Positions 11,505 through 24,336 of a DNA stretch of 64,000 nucleotides are shown here, piece by piece. The stretch's first letter is position 1. Every line of letters starts with the position of its first letter. The translations under genes were made by a program, and so were the position numbers. The stretch is taken from positions 62,499,653 to 62,563,652 of the forward strand of contig NC_134081.1 of assembly GCF_000715075.1 (NCBI RefSeq), given 5' to 3'. A model generated the notes under the pieces. The model saw only the letters and a program-made list of their open reading frames with translations, had not been told where the DNA came from and did no database searches. This DNA is from Nicotiana tabacum. Lineage: Eukaryota; Streptophyta; Magnoliopsida; Solanales; Solanaceae.

Positions 11505-12837
11505 ATAGCCTAGGACAATCTCTCTTGAAATGACCCAATTCTCCATACTCGAAACAACCCCTCCTTTGACGGAACTGTTGTTCCTCATAACCCAAAGAAT
11601 TACCTGTAGAAGCCTGAGTGGACGAGGCATGATGAGAACTCTATGCTGGTAGTGCACTTAATGAAGACTAGCATGAGTGAGCACTATAAGAACCGTGGCT
11701 AGCTGATGCACCACGATGAGCTAGACAACCCGTCTGAGCGTGTTTGTAAGAACGACCCCTACTGCGGTAAAACTGACCCCCTGAAGGAACACCGCTGAAA
11801 TCACCTGAACCACAAGGCCTCTTAGCCTCCCTCTCCACCCTCTCCTGGCTGCGAACCATCTCAATCTGACCAGCAATGTTGACAACCTCATCGAAAGTAG
11901 CACCAGACACTCTCTCTCTAGTCATGAGTAATTATAGCTGAAAAGTGAGGCCATGTATGAACCTACTGATCCTTTCCCTGTCTGTGCGAATCAACCAGAT
12001 AGCATGACGGGCCAATTCTGAAAATCTCATCTCATACTGTGTCAAAGACATATCACCATGACGAAGCTGCTCAAAATGTATGCGTAGCTCCTCTTTACGG
12101 GACTGAGGCTTGAACTTCTACAGGAATAGACCGGAGAACTGTTGCCAGGTAAGGGGTGTTGCACCGACTGGCCTACACCTCTCGTAAAGCTTCCCACCTT
12201 CTGAAGGTAGCCCCAGAAAACTAAAAAGTAGTGAATGAGACCCCACTGGTCTCTAGAATACCCGTTGTCTGAAGCATCCATTGACACTTATCCAGAAAAC
12301 CCTAAGCATCTTCTGACTCTGCACCGCTAAAAGATGGAGGTCAAAGATTCTCAAATCTCTCAAGTCTCTTCTGCTCATCATCTGCCATAACAGGAACTAC
12401 CGGGGCCTGAGCAGCTGCAGCCGGCTAGGCTAGTAGTGCCCCCGATATCTGAAGTCATTGTACTACCTGGTCTGGAGTATGGGCAATAGGGGTATGAGTA
12501 CCTCCCCGGCTTCAGAAGTGGCAGGTGCGGCATGAGCCAAAACCACCTGAGCCAGACCAGTGCAAGCTACCAATATCTGGGCCAAAGTCTCTTGAAGGCT
12601 TGGAATCTCAATGGGCACTACTGGTGCCTGAGCTGATCCTATCGGCTCAGCTATATCTGAAATCTACTCTTGAGCTGGAGCAACTGGTGGTACTACAGGT
12701 GCTGGTCCAACTGTGGTACGAGTTACACCTCCATCTCTACCTCCACCCCGGCCTCTACCATGGCCCCGGCTTCTCGCGGCCGTAACTGGTGGCACTGGTG
12801 GCTGACCGTCAGATCCGGTAGTACGTGTCCTCACCAT
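11505..12837 (-). pseudogene. Element A gag
   Basis: It starts at the ATG at 12835-12837 (MVRTRT) and runs into an Arg/Gly-rich stretch (SRGHGRGRGGGRDGG). A stop follows within about 60 codons (APAQE then stop). The capsid-like core remains in pieces, for example MSLTQYEMRFSELARHAIW at about 11990-12060. The nucleocapsid knuckle at 11512-11556 reads CFEYGELGHFKRDC, so the second Cys of the CCHC motif is now Tyr. This would spoil zinc binding. Gag forms the virus-like particle in this family. Confidence 0.85.
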
Positions 12838-13021
12838 CTGTGAGAGAATAGATTAACATAAATTTAGTTTCCGTAATCAACAAATTCGCATGATAGAATA
12901 CAAGAAAGTGAAATTTTCCTAAGGGTTCTGCAGCCTCTCAAAGATAAGTACAGACATCTCCGTACCGACTCGCAAGACTCTACTAAACCTGCTCATGACT
13001 CGTGAGACCTATGTAACATAG

Positions 13022-13033
13022 GCTCTGATACCA
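13022..13033 (-). other. Primer binding site (initiator Met tRNA), element A
   Basis: On the minus strand TGGTATCAGAGC lies three bases from the right LTR. It is complementary to the 3' end of plant initiator-Met tRNA, as used by most gypsy elements. It fixes the minus orientation of A. Confidence 0.92.
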
Positions 13034-13036
13034 ACT

Positions 13037-13733
13037 TGTCACGACCCAAAATTCCACCCTGTCGTGATGGCGCCTATATCGATACTAGGCAAGCCGACAA
13101 TCTCAATAAACCATAATTTCTCTTAAGTTTGAAAATATAATATTTAAATACAATACAAAATCTCTCAAATACTGATATGAACACTCCCCCAAAACCTGGT
13201 GTCACTGAGTACATGAGCATCTAATATGGATACAAGTCAAAAGAAAATGGTCTATTATAGTCTAAGACCAAATACAGTAAACAAGGAGATAGGGAAGGAG
13301 AGACAAGGTTTGCGAAACACGGAAGCTACCTCTAAATCTCCGGAAAATCAACTGTGCGAGAAACTCAACACTCGCTATGTCCAAAAGCACTTGGATCTGC
13401 ACACGAAGTGCAAGGTGTAGTATGAGTACAGCCAACTCAGCAAGTAACAATAATAAATAAGGAACTGAAGATAGTAACGAGCTACACAATTATAGTTCAT
13501 TTTCAGTAATTCTAACAAAGAATAGACATGCTTTCAAATCAATTTATACAATTCAAGTTCATGTAATCCGGATATAAAATCTTTCAGAGAATTTCACAAC
13601 AACGACAAATAGAAACTAAGTGTAATAACAAATAAAAACCAAGTACAGCCTCTCAGGGCAACAATCACTCCACTCGTCACAACAACTCAACCACTCGGCT
13701 CACAGCCCTCAGCACTCATACTCAATGGGTACC
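13037..13733 (-). repeat. Element A 5' LTR, first part (interrupted by C)
   Basis: It starts TGTCACGACCC and follows the left LTR of A until GGGTACC at 13733, where element C begins. The LTR resumes at 35041 with the same GTACC followed by CGCGCTCAC. The intact left LTR shows the uninterrupted order at 5706-5730. Confidence 0.93.
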
Positions 13734-14848
13734 TGTGATGACCCAAAATGTCATATTTAAATTTACTAATTAATTATGTGTTCTAATAAATCAAAAATTA
13801 CTATTTATCACTTCTTGACTTCCGTGCGCAGTCTGTAAAAATTTTCGGAAAGTTTTTATGTGAAAAATGGATTAAAATGTGAAATATAGCTTTAAACCTC
13901 AACTATGTTGACTTTGGTCAACATTTTGAGAAAACGGACTCGGATCAGTATTTTGATAGTTTCAGTAGGTCCGCATCGTGATTTGGGACTTAGGCGTATG
14001 CCCGGAATCGAATTCCGAGGTCCCTAGCCCGAGATATGGAATTTTTGATGAAAAATTAAAAGTTTGAAAGCTTAATGATTTTTAAGAATTTACTGATGTT
14101 GGATTTATTAATACCGGGTCCGTATTTTGGTTTTGGAGTCTGGTATAGGTCCACTATAATATTTATGACTTGTCTGTCGAATTTGGTGGTAATCGGAGTT
14201 GATTTGATGTGATTCGGACGTCCGGTTGTGAAAATATAGGTTTTAAAGTTTTCTTGAAAATTTCCTTTGATTTGGTATCCGATTTGTAGTTCTAGGTGTT
14301 ATTTAGGTTATTTGATCATGCGAGCAAGTTTGTATGATGTTTTAGGACTTAGGTGCATGATCGGTTTGGAGCCCCGAGGGCTAGGGTGAGTTTCGGATAG
14401 GCTACAGGATGATTTCGAATATGGAAAAATCTGATTTTCTGCAAACTTCAGGCTTTTGGTGTGTTCTTCTTCGCGTTCGCGAAGGTACTCTCGTGAACGC
14501 GAAGAGTAAATTTGGCTGGCACATTTTGTGCTTCGCATTCGTGATAGAGGGAACGCGTTCGCGAAGGGTCAAGGTGCAAAGCTTCGCGTTCGCGAAGGGA
14601 AAGAGGCTGGCTAGGAAAATTTGCCTTCGCATTCGCGAAGGCCAAGCCAAGCAAGCATCGCATTCGCGAAGTAGCCCTCGCATTCGCGAAGAGTAAAATT
14701 TGGACAGTACAAATTGTGCTTCGCGATCGGGAGGCACTGACCGCGTTCGCAAAGGGTAAAAATCCGAGAAACAGAACTTAAGTTATGGAAAATGGGATTA
14801 GTCCCATTTTCAACCATTTTCCATTTTTTAGCTCGGGTAAGGCGATTA
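13734..14848 (+). repeat. Element C 5' LTR, first part (interrupted by B)
   Basis: It starts TGTGATGACCC and follows the right LTR (32257 on). The first 200 bp look rather diverged, nearer 87% by eye, than the segment after the B insertion, nearer 92%. It includes the CGCG array at 14470-14755 and breaks at GGCGATTA, where B begins. It resumes at 25350. Confidence 0.92.
14470..14755. repeat. CGCG palindrome array, element C left LTR
   Basis: About ten TTCGCGTTCGCGAAGG-type motifs and CG-decayed variants (TTCGCATTCGCGAAG) are spaced at 15-30 bp. Both strands translate into meaningless repeats such as LREREALR, which explains several apparent reading frames here. Confidence 0.9.
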
Positions 14849-15491
14849 TGTCACGACCGAAATTAACCCCCTGTAAGGTGTCGTGATGGCACCTAGTCTT
14901 TACGACTAGGTAAGCCTAATATTACAAAAAAATATAAAGAAAACACAACATTTTAAAGATAAACAACATATTATAAATAGCCAAAAGTAGCACCATTCGA
15001 CATATACAAAATAATTTTCCAAGACCCGGAGTATCACTAAGCCACAAGCTGCTATAATCTATGTAGCTCTATACAAAAGTCTGAAGATAATAAAGAAAAT
15101 CTCTAGGCGAGGGAGTAGAATGGGACTCCGAAGATCTGCGAACACAAGCAGAAGTACCTTGAAGTCTCCTAGAATCAGCAACACGCACTAACCCTGAGGC
15201 TGATAGCTCGCACCTGGATCTGCACATGAAAACATGTGCAGGAAAGGGCATGAGTACACCACAATGGTACCCAGTAAGTGCCAAACCTAACCTCGATCGA
15301 GTAGTGACGAGGTCAGGTCAAGGCCCTACCGGAGTAAATATAATAAATTAGACAGTAAAAGATATAAGTAAAATTTACGATAACAAATTTAAAGAAATTC
15401 TCAAAAATTTAACAGTTAAGGGAGCCCTCGGCTCAGAACAAGGTAAACACAGTGGGAAATCTCCGGGGATATCGTCCCATAGTTCCAAATG

Positions 15492-15691
15492 AATATGCAG
15501 TACATGGGGATCTCTCGGAATACGTCCGTAGTCCCAAAGTAAATATGCAGTGCTGGGGGATCTCCCTGAATACGTCCGTAGTCCCAAAGTATATATGCAG
15601 TACCAGGAGGATCTCCCGGAATACGTCTGTAGTCCCAAAATAAATATGCAAGACAGGGGATCTCCCGGAATACGTTTGTAGTCCCAATTTA
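15492..15691. repeat. 50-bp tandem repeat, element B left LTR, 4 copies
   Basis: Units are 50, 50, 51 and 49 bp, each starting AATATGCA or a close variant and carrying GGAATACGTCCGTAGTCCC. A degenerate fifth unit precedes them at about 15450. The right LTR has only three units, so copy number changed after insertion or between the copies. Confidence 0.92.
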
Positions 15692-16552
15692 AATATGCAA
15701 CACAAGATGAAATGCAGGTATGGCATTGAGTTATACAATTTATACTGAACACAGATAAGAAAAATAGGGACTTAACTAAACATGGCGCACAGAATGTCAA
15801 ATAGGCAGTTAAAACACATAAGCATGCTCCTATAATCTAAGCTAAGCAATTAAACATATTAGTGCAATTTAATAAGGGAAAACAGTTTATGATTTAGAAA
15901 GGAAAAATGGAATTTTTGCAATAATAGCCCGTGTACGTACTCGTCACCTCACGTACACGACGCCCACACATCAATTAATATCAAACATCTTAAGGGAAAA
16001 GTTCCAAACGCAAGGTTAGGCAAGCCACTTACCTCGAACCAAGCTCAATCAATCGGTCACAATGCCTTTCCCACGAATATCCGGCTCCGAATGGCCCAAA
16101 TCTAACCAAAAGCAATTACATATCATAAATACAACAATAGTAGACTCTTCTAATTAACGAAATCAACATTTTAACGAAAATTGCGAAATTAACTCAAATA
16201 TCGCCCGTGGGACCCACATCTCGGAATCGGGTAAAAGTCACAAAATACGAACACTCATTCGCTCACGAGTCTAACCATATAAAATTTGCTCAAATCCGAT
16301 GACAAAACCCCTTCAAAACTCGAAATCTTTGTTGAAGAAGTTCTTCCAAACGTTTCCTAATTTCAACCCCAAAAATCCGAAATTAAAGAGTAAATTAATG
16401 ATAGATTAGTGGGATATAACCATAAAAGAGTTAAGAATCGTTACCCAATTGATATTTCTAAAAATCCCTCAAAATCCCGTCCAAATCCGAGCTCCCTATC
16501 TCAAGTTTTTGGTAAAATGGCAAAACCCCCGTTTTTGGAAACTTTAACACTG

Positions 16553-16884
16553 CGCAGCGATTCCTTAATCGCGATCACGGAAATAGCCTCGCGATCGCGA
16601 AGAACAACTTTGCTGTCCCATAAATTACTCTACGCGATCGCGTAAAACACCACGCGAACGCGATGCTCTGGCTCCCCTACTCACGCGATCGCGAACATCC
16701 GCACGCGTTCGCGATGAGCAAAGTGCATGGTCCAGCTTTGGTACACTTAACCCTACGCGATCGCGACCGTGTCTCTGCGTTCGCAAAGCACCACCTCAAG
16801 CATTCGCATGCCCATGTCTGTGAATGCGAAGAACAACTCCATCCTCTGCCCAGCTTAGCCTACGCGATCTGCGATCGCGTATAA
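16553..16884. repeat. CGCG palindrome array, element B left LTR
   Basis: Mixed CGCGATCGCG, CGCGTTCGCG and CGCGAACGCG motifs at about 20-bp spacing run from CAGCGATTCC to GCGATCGCGTATAAGG. The two LTRs of B differ by one extra GCGATCTGCGATCGC here. Confidence 0.9.
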
Positions 16885-17576
16885 GGAAACCAGAACTCAA
16901 ACACCAGAAAACTTCAGCAACCTCCTAAGTCCAAAAAGCGATCTGTTGGGCGTCCGAAACTCACCTGAGGCCCCCGGGACCTCGACCAAACATACCAACT
17001 AATCCTAAAATACCATACAAACTTAGTCGTGCTCTCAAATCATATCAAACAATGCTAAAATTATGAATCACCCTCCAATTAAAACTTAAAGAACTTGAAA
17101 CTTCAAAATTCTACAACCGATGCCGAAACGTAACAAATAACGTCCGATTGACCTCAAATTTTGCGCACAAGTCATAATTAACATTACAGACCTACTCCAA
17201 CTTACGGAATCGGAAAACAACCCCGATATCAAAAATTCCACTACCGGCCCAAAACTCCAAAAATTCGACTTTTGCCATTTCAAGCCTAAATGAGCTATGG
17301 ACCTCCAAAACACAATCCGGACACGCCCCTAAACCCAAAATCACCTAACGGAGCTAAAGAAATTGATGGGATTCTATTCCAGAGTCATCTTCACACAGTT
17401 CCGACTACGGTCCAAATCCTAAGGCCTAAGCTCTCATTTAGGGACTAAGTGTCCCAACACTACAAAACTCAAAACTAATCATCCCGGTAAGTCACAATAG
17501 CAGAAATAGATATGGGGAAAGCAGTTATTAGGGGATCGGGACTCTAATTATCAAAATGACCGGCCAGGTCATTACA

Positions 17577-17589
17577 TCCTCCCCTTCTT
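17577..17589 (-). other. Polypurine tract, element B
   Basis: On the minus strand AAGAAGGGGAGGA abuts the left LTR, the expected site for plus-strand priming. Confidence 0.8.
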
Positions 17590-19115
17590 AAAATAATCAT
17601 TCGTTCTCGAACGAGTATAAAGACATACCTAAAACTGTGAAAAGATGAGGGTACTGGCTGCGCATATCCTGCGCGGTCTCCCAAGTCGCCTCCTCGACCG
17701 GCTGACCCCTCCACTTGACCTTTACAGAAGCAATATTCTTTGAACTGAGCTTTCTGACCTGCCTGTCCAAAAATAGCTACTGGCTCCTCAACATAAGATA
17801 GATCTTTGTCCAACTGGACTGAGTTGAAATCCAATATATGAGTCGGATCACCGTGATACTTCCGGAGCATAGACACATGGAATACCAGGTGAACTCTTGC
17901 TGGGCTGGGAGGCAAGGCCAGCTCATAAGTAACCTCCCCAACTCGCCGCAATATCTCAAACAGACCAATGAACCTCAGGCTCAATGTGCCCTTCTTCCCG
18001 AACCTCGTGACGCCCTTCATAGGCTATACCCGAAGCAAGACCCGCTCACCAACCATAAATTCCATGTCAAGAACCTTCCGGTCCGCATAACTCTTCTGCA
18101 TGGACTGGGCTGTGCGAAGTCTCTCCTGAATCACCTTCACCTTATCCAGGGCATCCTGGACCAAATCTGTACCCAACAATCTGGCCTCGCCTGGCTCAAA
18201 CCATCTCACTGGGGACCGGCATCGCCTACCATACAAAGCCTCATACAGTGCCATCTGAATGCTGGACTGGTAACTTTTGCTATAAGCGAACTCTGCAAGT
18301 GGCAAGTATTGGTCCCATGACCCTCCAAACTCCATCACACCGGCACAGAGCATTTCCTCAAGAATCTGAATCGTGCACTCGGACTGCCCGTCCATCTGAG
18401 GGTGAAAGGTTATGCTTAACTCCACCCTAGTACCTAACTCCTGCTGTACGGCTCTCCAAAACCGTGATGCGAACTGTGTAACTCTGTTTGAAATGATGGA
18501 TACTAGAATACCATGAAGGTGGACAATCTCTCTGATATAAATCTCAACCAACCTCTCAGAAGAATAAGTGGTCAACACTAGAATAAAATGAGCTGACTTG
18601 GTCAGCCGATCCATGATCACCCAAATAGCATCGAACCTCCTCAAAGTTTGTGGAAGTCCAACTACAAAGTCCATGGTGATTCACTCCCACTTCCACTCTG
18701 GGATCTCTAACCTCTGAATTAATCCACCCGGCCTCTAGTGCTCATATTTGTCCTGCTGACAGTTGAGACACTTGGCCGCAAACCCAACTATATCCTTCTT
18801 CATCCTCCTCCACCATTAGTACTATCTCAAATCCTGGTACATCTTTGCGGCACCGGGATGAATGGAGTACCGCGAGTTGTGGGCCTCCTCGAGAATCAAC
18901 TCCTGAAGCCCATCTACATTGGGCACACAGATCCGGCCATGCATCCTTATCACACCGTCATAACCAATAGTCATATCTCTGGCATCACCTCGCCGAACCC
19001 TGTCCTGAAGAACTAGAAGATGAGGATCATCATACTGGCGCTCCCTGATATGGTCATAAAGAGATGACTGAGCAACCACACAAGCTAATACCCGACCAGG
19101 CTTTGAAATATCCAA
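17577..19115 (-). pseudogene. Element B integrase and chromodomain-like tail
   Basis: Integrase zinc-region remnants occur at 18822-19115 (EEAHNSRYSIHPGAAKMY). The core at 18024-18674 has MDFVVGLP and IISNRVTQFASRFW, ending with the Glu region of QSECTIQILEEML. The second catalytic Asp, normally in SDRGTQF, reads Asn here, so the active site is lost. The tail at 17544-18020 has [12 protein letters not shown], then a frameshift after PVAIF. The frame of the tail passes the polypurine tract into the LTR. Confidence 0.9.
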
Positions 19116-21239
19116 TCATACAAACTGATTGGCTAAGGCCTGAACATCCAAGGCTAAGGGCCTCTCAACTGCCGGAAGATATGCCAAGCTCCCCAAACTC
19201 TCTACCCGGCGACTCAAGGCGTCGACCACTACATTGGCCTTCCCCGGGTGGTATAATATAATGATATCATAGTCTTTATGTAGCTCCAACCACCTCCGCT
19301 GACGCAAATTAAGGTCCTTCTGCCTGAACAAGTGCTGCAAACTCCGGTGATCAGTGTAAATCTCACAGGGAACACCGTACAAATATTGACGCCAGATCTT
19401 CAGGGCATTAACAATAGACGTTAACTCGAGATTATGAACCAGATAATTCTTCTCATGCACCTTCAACTGTCTAGACGCGTAGGCAATCACCCTACAGTCC
19501 TGCATCAATATCGCTCCAACGCCACTCCTCGAGGCATCACAATAGATAGTGTAGGATCCCAAACCTTTAGGCAATACTAATACTGGGGCTGTAGTCAAAG
19601 CTGTCTTGAGCTTCTAAAAGCTCTCCTCACACTCCTCGGTCCACCTGAACGGAGCAACCTTCTGGGTCAGCCTGGTCATAGGTGCTGCAATGGATTAAAA
19701 TCCCCCCACAAAGCGACGGCAATACCCTTCCAAACCAAGGAAACTGCGGATCTCCGTAGCTGATGACGGTCTGGGCCAACTATGCACTGCCTCCACCTTC
19801 TTTGGATCTACCTTGATCCCATCACAAGTCACTATGTGGCCCAAGAATCCTAACGAATCAAGCCAGAATCCACACTTAAAATTTTTTGCATACAATTTCT
19901 TCTCCCTAAAAGTCTGAAGCACGGTCCTCAGGTGCTGCTCATGATCTTCCCGAGATCGGGAATAAACCAGGATGTCATCAATAAACACAATGACGAAGGA
20001 ATCAAGATAAGGCCGGAACACACTGTGCATCAAATGCATAAAGGCTACTGGGGCATTGGTCTGCCCAAATGACATGACAAGAAACTCATAGTGACTATAT
20101 CTGGTCCTGAAAGCGGTCTTCAGGATATCCAACTCCCGAATCCTCAATTGATGATAACCTGAACGTAAGTCAATCTTAGAAAACACTCTGGCACCCTGTA
20201 ACTGATCAAATAAGTCATCAATACGAGGCAATGGATACCTGTTCTTCACTGTGACTTTGTTCAACTGGCGGTAATCAAAACACATCCGCATAGAACCATC
20301 CTTCTTCTTCACAAATAAGATAGGAGCACCCCAAGGTGACACACTAGGCCGAATGAAGCCTTTATCAAGCAATTCTTGTAACTGCTCTTTCAACTCCTTC
20401 AATTCTGGAGGAGCCATACAATATGGAGGAATAGAGGTGGGCTAAGTGCCCGGCAACAAATGAATTCTAAAATCAATATCTTTGTCGGGCGACATGCCCG
20501 AAAGATCAACTGGAAACACATCTGGAAAGTCCCTCACTACTGGAACCGACTCATCTATCGGGTTATCAATACTGACATCTCTCACATAAGCTAGATATGC
20601 GTCACACCCCTTCTCAACCATTCATTGAGCTTTAAGAAAATACTCTAAGGTGCCTCTCCACTCTAATCGCGATAAACCTTGCATAGCCAGCATCACAGTT
20701 TTAGCGTGACAATCAAGAATAGCATAATGGGGCGACAACTAGTCCATGCCCAAAATAATATCAAAGTCCACCATGCTGAGCAATAATAAATCGGCTCTAG
20801 TCTCAAAACCACTAAGAGCAATCAAACACGACCGATACACGCGGTCCACAACAAGAGAATCTCCTAAAGGAGTAGATACATAAATAGGGGAACTCAAAGA
20901 ACCCCGAGATATCCCCAAATATGGAGCAAAATAAGAAGACACATATGAATACGTAGATCCTGGGTCAAATAATACTGATGCATCCCTATGACAGATAGGG
21001 ACGATACCTGTGATGGATGAATCAGAAGCAATGGCCTCTGAACAGGCTGGAAGGGCATAGTACCTGGCCTGGCCTCCCCCTCTAGGGCGACCTCGACCTC
21101 CCCGACCTCCACCTCGAGCTGGCTGAGGAGGTGGGGTGGTATTTAGGGCTGGAAGAATGGCCAGAGGACCCGATGGAGAACGTGAAGGCTGATAAGTCTA
21201 TGGAGGTGCACCTCTCCTGGCTCTGGGGAAATCTCTTAC
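19116..21239 (-). pseudogene. Element B protease, reverse transcriptase and RNase H
   Basis: RT is the longest open stretch (19695-20417, 240 residues). It runs from [13 protein letters not shown] through [13 protein letters not shown] and [13 protein letters not shown] to [13 protein letters not shown], with all core motifs present. RNase H spans 19116-19598 ([27 protein letters not shown] and DALSRR). The protease lies at about 20739-21000 with VDFDIILGMD. Stops separate these blocks. Confidence 0.92.
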
Positions 21240-22479
21240 CATGTGACGAGTGTCACCACACTCAAAACAACCCCTCGGAGGACACGATGGCTGAGGCTGA
21301 CTCGGACCTGGCCTGCTGGATTGGTCGGTAATAGCACCTCGAGTAGGAGGCATACTGGATACTGGCGGTGCATAATAGGGCTCCTGAGGTATAGGATGAG
21401 CTGGAACACCGCTGGCTGCTGGAAGAGCTGAATGAACAGGGCGACTCACAAAACCCCTACCATAGCGTGCTGCTGGCGCACGAGCTCCTGAATAATGACC
21501 AGTCTCTCAAGACATCTTGGCCTCTCTCTCCTCTCTGTCCCGGGCAAACATGCCCTCCACTCTCCTGCCAATGCTCACTGCCTGCTGATAAGTGATGTCC
21601 ATCTACAACTCCCTAGCCATACTGGTCTAAATACTGGGGTGGAGTCCCTCAATGAAACGACGAACCCTCTCTCTGACTGTAGCAACCAGAGCCGGTGCAT
21701 GGCGAGCTAACTAACTGAAACGGACTGCATACTCCGACACATTCATAGCACCCTAACGCAGCTGCTCACACTCTGCACGCCAAGCATCCCTGAGGCTCTG
21801 GGGAACATACTCACGCAAGAACATCTCTGAAAACTGAGTCTAAGTGAGTGAGGCTGCCTCGTCTGGACTACTCATCTCATAGGCACGCCACATCTGATAT
21901 GCCTCTCCCCACAGTTGGAAAGCGGGAAACCCCACTCGTCTCCACAATGCCCATAGTGCGGAGAATACGATGACACTCCTCAAGAAAACCTAGAGCATCA
22001 TCTGAAGCTAGTCTGCTGAAGGTAGGTGGGTGGTACTTCTTGTACCTCTCAAGTCTGAGTTGCTCTGCCTCAGAAGAAGCTACCCCGATCTCATGCTGAA
22101 CCGGAGCCACTGGGGACATAGAAATATACTCTGGGTGCTGATCAACCTGGACCCTATGCTCAGGAGTGCGGGCTGCTGGAGTCTGTGCCCCTCCCCCGGC
22201 CTGAGATATAGCAGGAGCTATCGGAAATAGTCCAGCCTGAGCCAGAGTGCTGTATATGCTCATGATCTGAGCTAAAGTCTCCTGGAGGGCTGGAGTAGCA
22301 ATAAAGATCTCTGGTGCTGGCCCTCCAGCTGGAGCTGCTGGGTGCTCCTCTGACGCAGCTCTCGTAGGTGCTCGGGCTGCACCGCGTGGTCATCCTCTAC
22401 CCTGACCCCGGCCTCTGACAGCTCTGACAGGGGGCTCGGGTGCCTGATCGCCGGTCCTCCCGGTACGGGTCCTCACCAT
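21228..22479 (-). pseudogene. Element B gag
   Basis: It starts at the ATG at 22477-22479 (MVRTRTGRTG). A fragment at 21877-22263 (LAQAGLFPIAPAISQAGGG, FSRLASDDALGFLEECHRI) then shifts frame after SGV. The nucleocapsid knuckle at about 21228-21275 reads CFECGDTRHMVRDF, so the last Cys of CCHC is now Phe. The N-terminus is Arg/Gly-rich as in A, C and D. Confidence 0.82.
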
Positions 22480-22666
22480 CTGTGAGAAAGAATAGAATAG
22501 AATCTTAGAATTTTTGGTGTCAATAGCTCGCACGACAAGGAAATCAAAGAAATATGATTGTTTTTAATAGTTACATAGCCTCTCGAAGATAATTACGGAC
22601 GTCTCCGCACCGATCCGCGAGACTCTAATAAACCAGCTTGTGACTCACGACTCCTTTGAACCTAGT

Positions 22667-22678
22667 GCTCTGATACCA
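22667..22678 (-). other. Primer binding site (initiator Met tRNA), element B
   Basis: TGGTATCAGAGC on the minus strand lies three bases from the right LTR, the same as in element A. Confidence 0.92.
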
Positions 22679-23324
22679 ACTTGTCACGACCCAAATTAAC
22701 CCTCCGTAAAGTGTCGTGATGGCACCTAGTCTTTACGACTAGGTAAGCCTAATATTACAAAAAAAATAAAGAAAATACAACCTTTTATAGATAAACAGCA
22801 TATTGTGAATAGCTAAGAGTAGTACCACTCGACATATACAAAATAACTTCCCAAGACCCGGAATATCACTAAGTCACATGCTGCTATAATCTATGTAGTT
22901 CTATACAAAAGTCAGAAGATAATAAAGAAAATCTCTAGGCGAGGGAGTAGAAAGGGACTCCGGAGATCTGCGGATGCAAGCAGAAGTACCTTGAAGTCTC
23001 GTAGAATCAGCAACACGTACTAACCCCAAGGCTAATAGCTCGCACCTGGATCTGCACACGAAAACATGTGCAGGAAAGGGCATGAGTACACCACAATGGT
23101 ACCCCGTAAGTGCCGAGCCTAACCACGGTCGAGTAGTGACGAGGTCAGGTCAAGGCCATACCGGAGTAAATATAATAAATTAGACAGTAAAAGATATAAG
23201 TAAAATTTACGGTAACACAGTTAAAGAAATTCTCGAAAGTGTAACAGTTAAGGGAGCCATCGACTCACAAATAGGGTAAACATAGTAGGAAATCTGCCGG
23301 GATATCATCCCTTAGGACCAAATG

Positions 23325-23474
23325 AATATGCAGTACAGGGGGATCTTCCGGAATACGTCCGTAGTCCCAAAGTAAATATGCAGTGTTGAGGCATCTCCCA
23401 AAATACGTCCGTAGTCCTAAAATAAATATGCAAGACCGGGGAATCTCCCAGAATACGTCTGTAGTCCCAATTTA
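23325..23474. repeat. 50-bp tandem repeat, element B right LTR, 3 copies
   Basis: Three units of about 50 bp are homologous to the array at 15492-15691, each with AATACGTCCGTAGTCC or a variant. Confidence 0.9.
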
Positions 23475-24336
23475 AATATGCAACACAAGATGAAATTGTG
23501 GGTATGGCATCGAGTTATACAGTTTATATTGAACACAGATAAGGAAAATAGAGACTTAACAAAACATGGCGCACAGAATGTCAAATAGGCAGTTAAAACA
23601 CGTAAGCATGCTCCTCTAATCTAAGCTAAACAATTAAACGTATTAGTGCAATTTAATAAGGGAAAACAGTTTATGATTTAGAAAGGAAAAATGGGATTTT
23701 TGCAATAATAGCCCGTGTACGTACTCGTCACCTCACGTACACGGCGCCCACACATCAATTAATATCAAACATATTAAGGGAAAAGTTCCCAACGCAAGGT
23801 TAGGCAAGCCACTTACCTCGAACCAAGCTCAATCAATCGGTCACAATGCCTTTCCCACGAATATCCGGCTCCGAATGGCCCAAATCTAGCCAAAAGCAAT
23901 TAAATATCATAAATACAACAATAATAGACTCTTTTAATTAACGAAATCAACATTTTAACAAAAATTGCAAAATTAACTCAAAAATCGCCCGTGGGACTCA
24001 CGTCTCGGAATCAGATAAAAATTACAAAATATGAACACCCATTCGCTCACTAGTCTAACCATATAAAATTTGCTCAAATCCGACCACAAATCCCCTTCAA
24101 AACTCAAAATCTTTGTTGAAGAAGTTCTTCCAAACTTTTCCCAATTTCAACCCCAAAAATCCGAAATTAAAGAGGAAATTAATGATAGATTAGTGAGATA
24201 TAACCATAAAGGAGTTAAGAATCGTTACCCAATCGATATCTCTGAAAATCCCTCAAAATCTCGTCCAAATCCGAGCTCCCTATCTCAAGTTTTTGGTAAA
24301 ATGGCAAAACCCCCGTTTTTGGAAACTTTAACACTG

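Larger units (their letters stand above)
14849..17576 (-). repeat. Element B 3' LTR (left copy)
   Basis: This copy is 2728 bp, from TGTCACGACC to GGTCATTACA. It contains a shared block with a GCACATG hairpin (15217-15300), four copies of a 50-bp tandem repeat (15492-15691) and the CGCG array (16553-16884). On the minus strand the U3 start reads AATGACCTGGCCGGTCATT, a 7-bp perfect inverted repeat with a 5-base loop. Confidence 0.92.

Noticed and set aside
14402..14817. Several overlapping reading frames in the CGCG arrays with repeated LREREA-like or RSRRT-like translations
   Set aside because: They come from the periodic CG-rich DNA, appear in every frame and on both strands, and are not shared as protein between LTR copies.
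15375..15800. 141-residue minus-strand frame with repeats in element B LTR
   Set aside because: It is the translation of the 50-bp tandem repeat. The right LTR does not keep the frame.
16553..16884. Regularly spaced short repeats resembling a CRISPR array, or the GCGATCGC octamer typical of cyanobacteria
   Set aside because: Motifs are short, degenerate palindromes with irregular spacing inside a plant LTR, flanked by target duplications. There are no cas genes and no sign of bacterial sequence.
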